DNA of 5,272 nucleotides from JALZHR01 sp036389695 (GTDB taxonomy: Bacteria; Acidobacteriota; Blastocatellia; Pyrinomonadales; Pyrinomonadaceae). The translations under genes were made by a program, and so were the position numbers. This document shows positions 4,532 to 5,272 of this stretch, piece by piece. The notes under the pieces are model-generated. The model did no database searches and was not told where the DNA came from. It was given only the letters and a program-made list of their open reading frames with translations. Within the stretch, counting starts at the first letter, position 1, and each line of letters begins with the position of its first letter. The stretch covers positions 1-5,272 of the forward strand of contig DASVWG010000051.1 of NCBI GenBank assembly GCA_036389695.1. The letters are read 5' to 3'.

Positions 4532-5272
4532 ATGAACGCCGAGCGTTATCAAAAAATCAAGAAAATTTTCACGCAGGCGGCGGAGATGAGCGTCGCCGAA
4601 AGGGAAGACTTTCTCGAAAGCGCGTGCGACAGCGACACTTTGCGGCGCGAGGTGGAAAAAATGCTCGCTTTTGCCGACGCGGAAGACGGCGAAGATACTT
4701 TTGAAAAAAACGCTTTTGAAATCTTCACCGGCGGCAATCACGCGAAGCTTCCCGAAAAAATCGGCAATTACAAAATCCTGCGCGAAATCGGGCGCGGCGG
4801 CATGGGCGCGGTTTACGAAGCCGTGCGCGAAGCCGATAATTTTACGCAGAAAGTCGCGCTCAAAGTCATCAAGCGCGGAATGGACACGGACGCTATCCTA
4901 AGGCGTTTTCGCCACGAACAGAAAATCCTGGCGACGCTCGAACACGCGAACATCGCGCGTTTTCTCGACGGCGGAATGACCGATGACGGCTTGCCGTTCT
5001 ACGCGATGGAATACGTCGAAGGCGAGTTTATCGACGACTATTGCCGCGCGCGAAATTTGAGCCTCAACGACCGTCTGCGGCTTTTCCGGCAGGTTTGCGC
5101 CGCCGTGCAATACGCGCATCAAAATCTCGTCATTCACCGCGATTTGAAATCGAAAAACATTCTGGTCACGGCGGACGGCGAGCCGAAGCTGCTTGATTTC
5201 GGCATCGCCACGGTTTTAACGCCCGAAACGGCGCATGAAATCGGCACGGCGACGCAGTTTGGAATGATGACT
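4532..5272 (+). CDS. Serine/threonine protein kinase, N-terminal part (runs off right edge)
   Basis: The frame from ATG 4532 stays open for 247 codons to the right edge. Residues 1-78 are a charged helical extension (ERYQKIKKIF, AEREDFLESAC, LRREVEKML) typical of kinases paired with TIGR02999 sigma factors. The Hanks-type kinase domain starts near residue 80. The Gly loop is IGRGGMGAVY (86-95), the ATP-binding lysine is Lys111 in VALK, and the C-helix glutamate is probably Glu129. The catalytic loop HRDLKSKN (202-209) has Asp204, Lys206 and Asn209 intact, with Ser in place of the usual Pro after Lys. DFG follows at 222-224, so the enzyme should be active. Activation loop, C-lobe and any membrane segment or TPR tail are outside the window. 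No Shine-Dalgarno is visible because the foldback repeat occupies its place. It is likely co-transcribed with the sigma gene and may phosphorylate it. Confidence 0.95.
   Translation, partial: MNAERYQKIKKIFTQAAEMSVAEREDFLESACDSDTLRREVEKMLAFADAEDGEDTFEKNAFEIFTGGNHAKLPEKIGNYKILREIGRGGMGAVYEAVREADNFTQKVALKVIKRGMDTDAILRRFRHEQKILATLEHANIARFLDGGMTDDGLPFYAMEYVEGEFIDDYCRARNLSLNDRLRLFRQVCAAVQYAHQNLVIHRDLKSKNILVTADGEPKLLDFGIATVLTPETAHEIGTATQFGMMT

Overview
The window looks like a chromosomal segment from an Acidobacteriota bacterium, probably of the Blastocatellia/Pyrinomonadaceae type. This rests on three things: a sigma factor of the TIGR02999/Sigma70_ECF family directly followed by a serine/threonine kinase with an N-terminal cytoplasmic extension, the general look of the RecA and of the Asn/Pro-rich lipoprotein, and the degenerate heptamer foldback repeats. 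It is an inference from family knowledge, not a database result.

Layout. Positions 1-916 (minus strand) hold the first 305 codons of a tetratricopeptide (TPR) protein that runs off the left edge. Diverging from it across 92 bp is a 69-residue secreted small peptide (1009-1218), closed by a modest terminator. A short spacer with three GGCACACA repeats leads to a tRNA-Phe(GAA) gene on the minus strand, with its own terminator and a clear TTGACA/TACACT promoter. The left 1.3 kb is visibly AT-richer than the genes to the right of the tRNA.

To the right of the tRNA promoter, a near-perfect sigma-70 promoter (TTGACA-16-TATAAT, 1623-1650) drives a leader of about 160 nt containing two hairpins. The second hairpin is followed by a T-rich tract. 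The leader precedes a small Pro/Asn-rich predicted lipoprotein (1818-2264). A strong bidirectional terminator separates this gene from the convergent recA (2345-3352, minus). recA has a recognisable promoter whose -35 box lies inside overlapping inverted repeats.

The recA upstream spacer (about 390 bp) is AT-rich and full of foldback structure. It leads to an ECF-type sigma factor (3829-4386) and then to a serine/threonine kinase (4532 to beyond the right edge). Between sigma and kinase sits a 141-bp near-palindromic repeat that starts at the sigma stop codon and ends 8 bp before the kinase start.

Two candidate signalling systems stand out. The first is a TPR protein facing a small exported peptide with a dyad between them, which resembles the logic of Rap/NprR-type peptide signalling but in a Gram-negative lineage. 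The second is a sigma factor whose region 2.2 lacks the acidic DAED motif and carries Thr there, encoded next to a kinase, which resembles sigma factors activated by phosphorylation.
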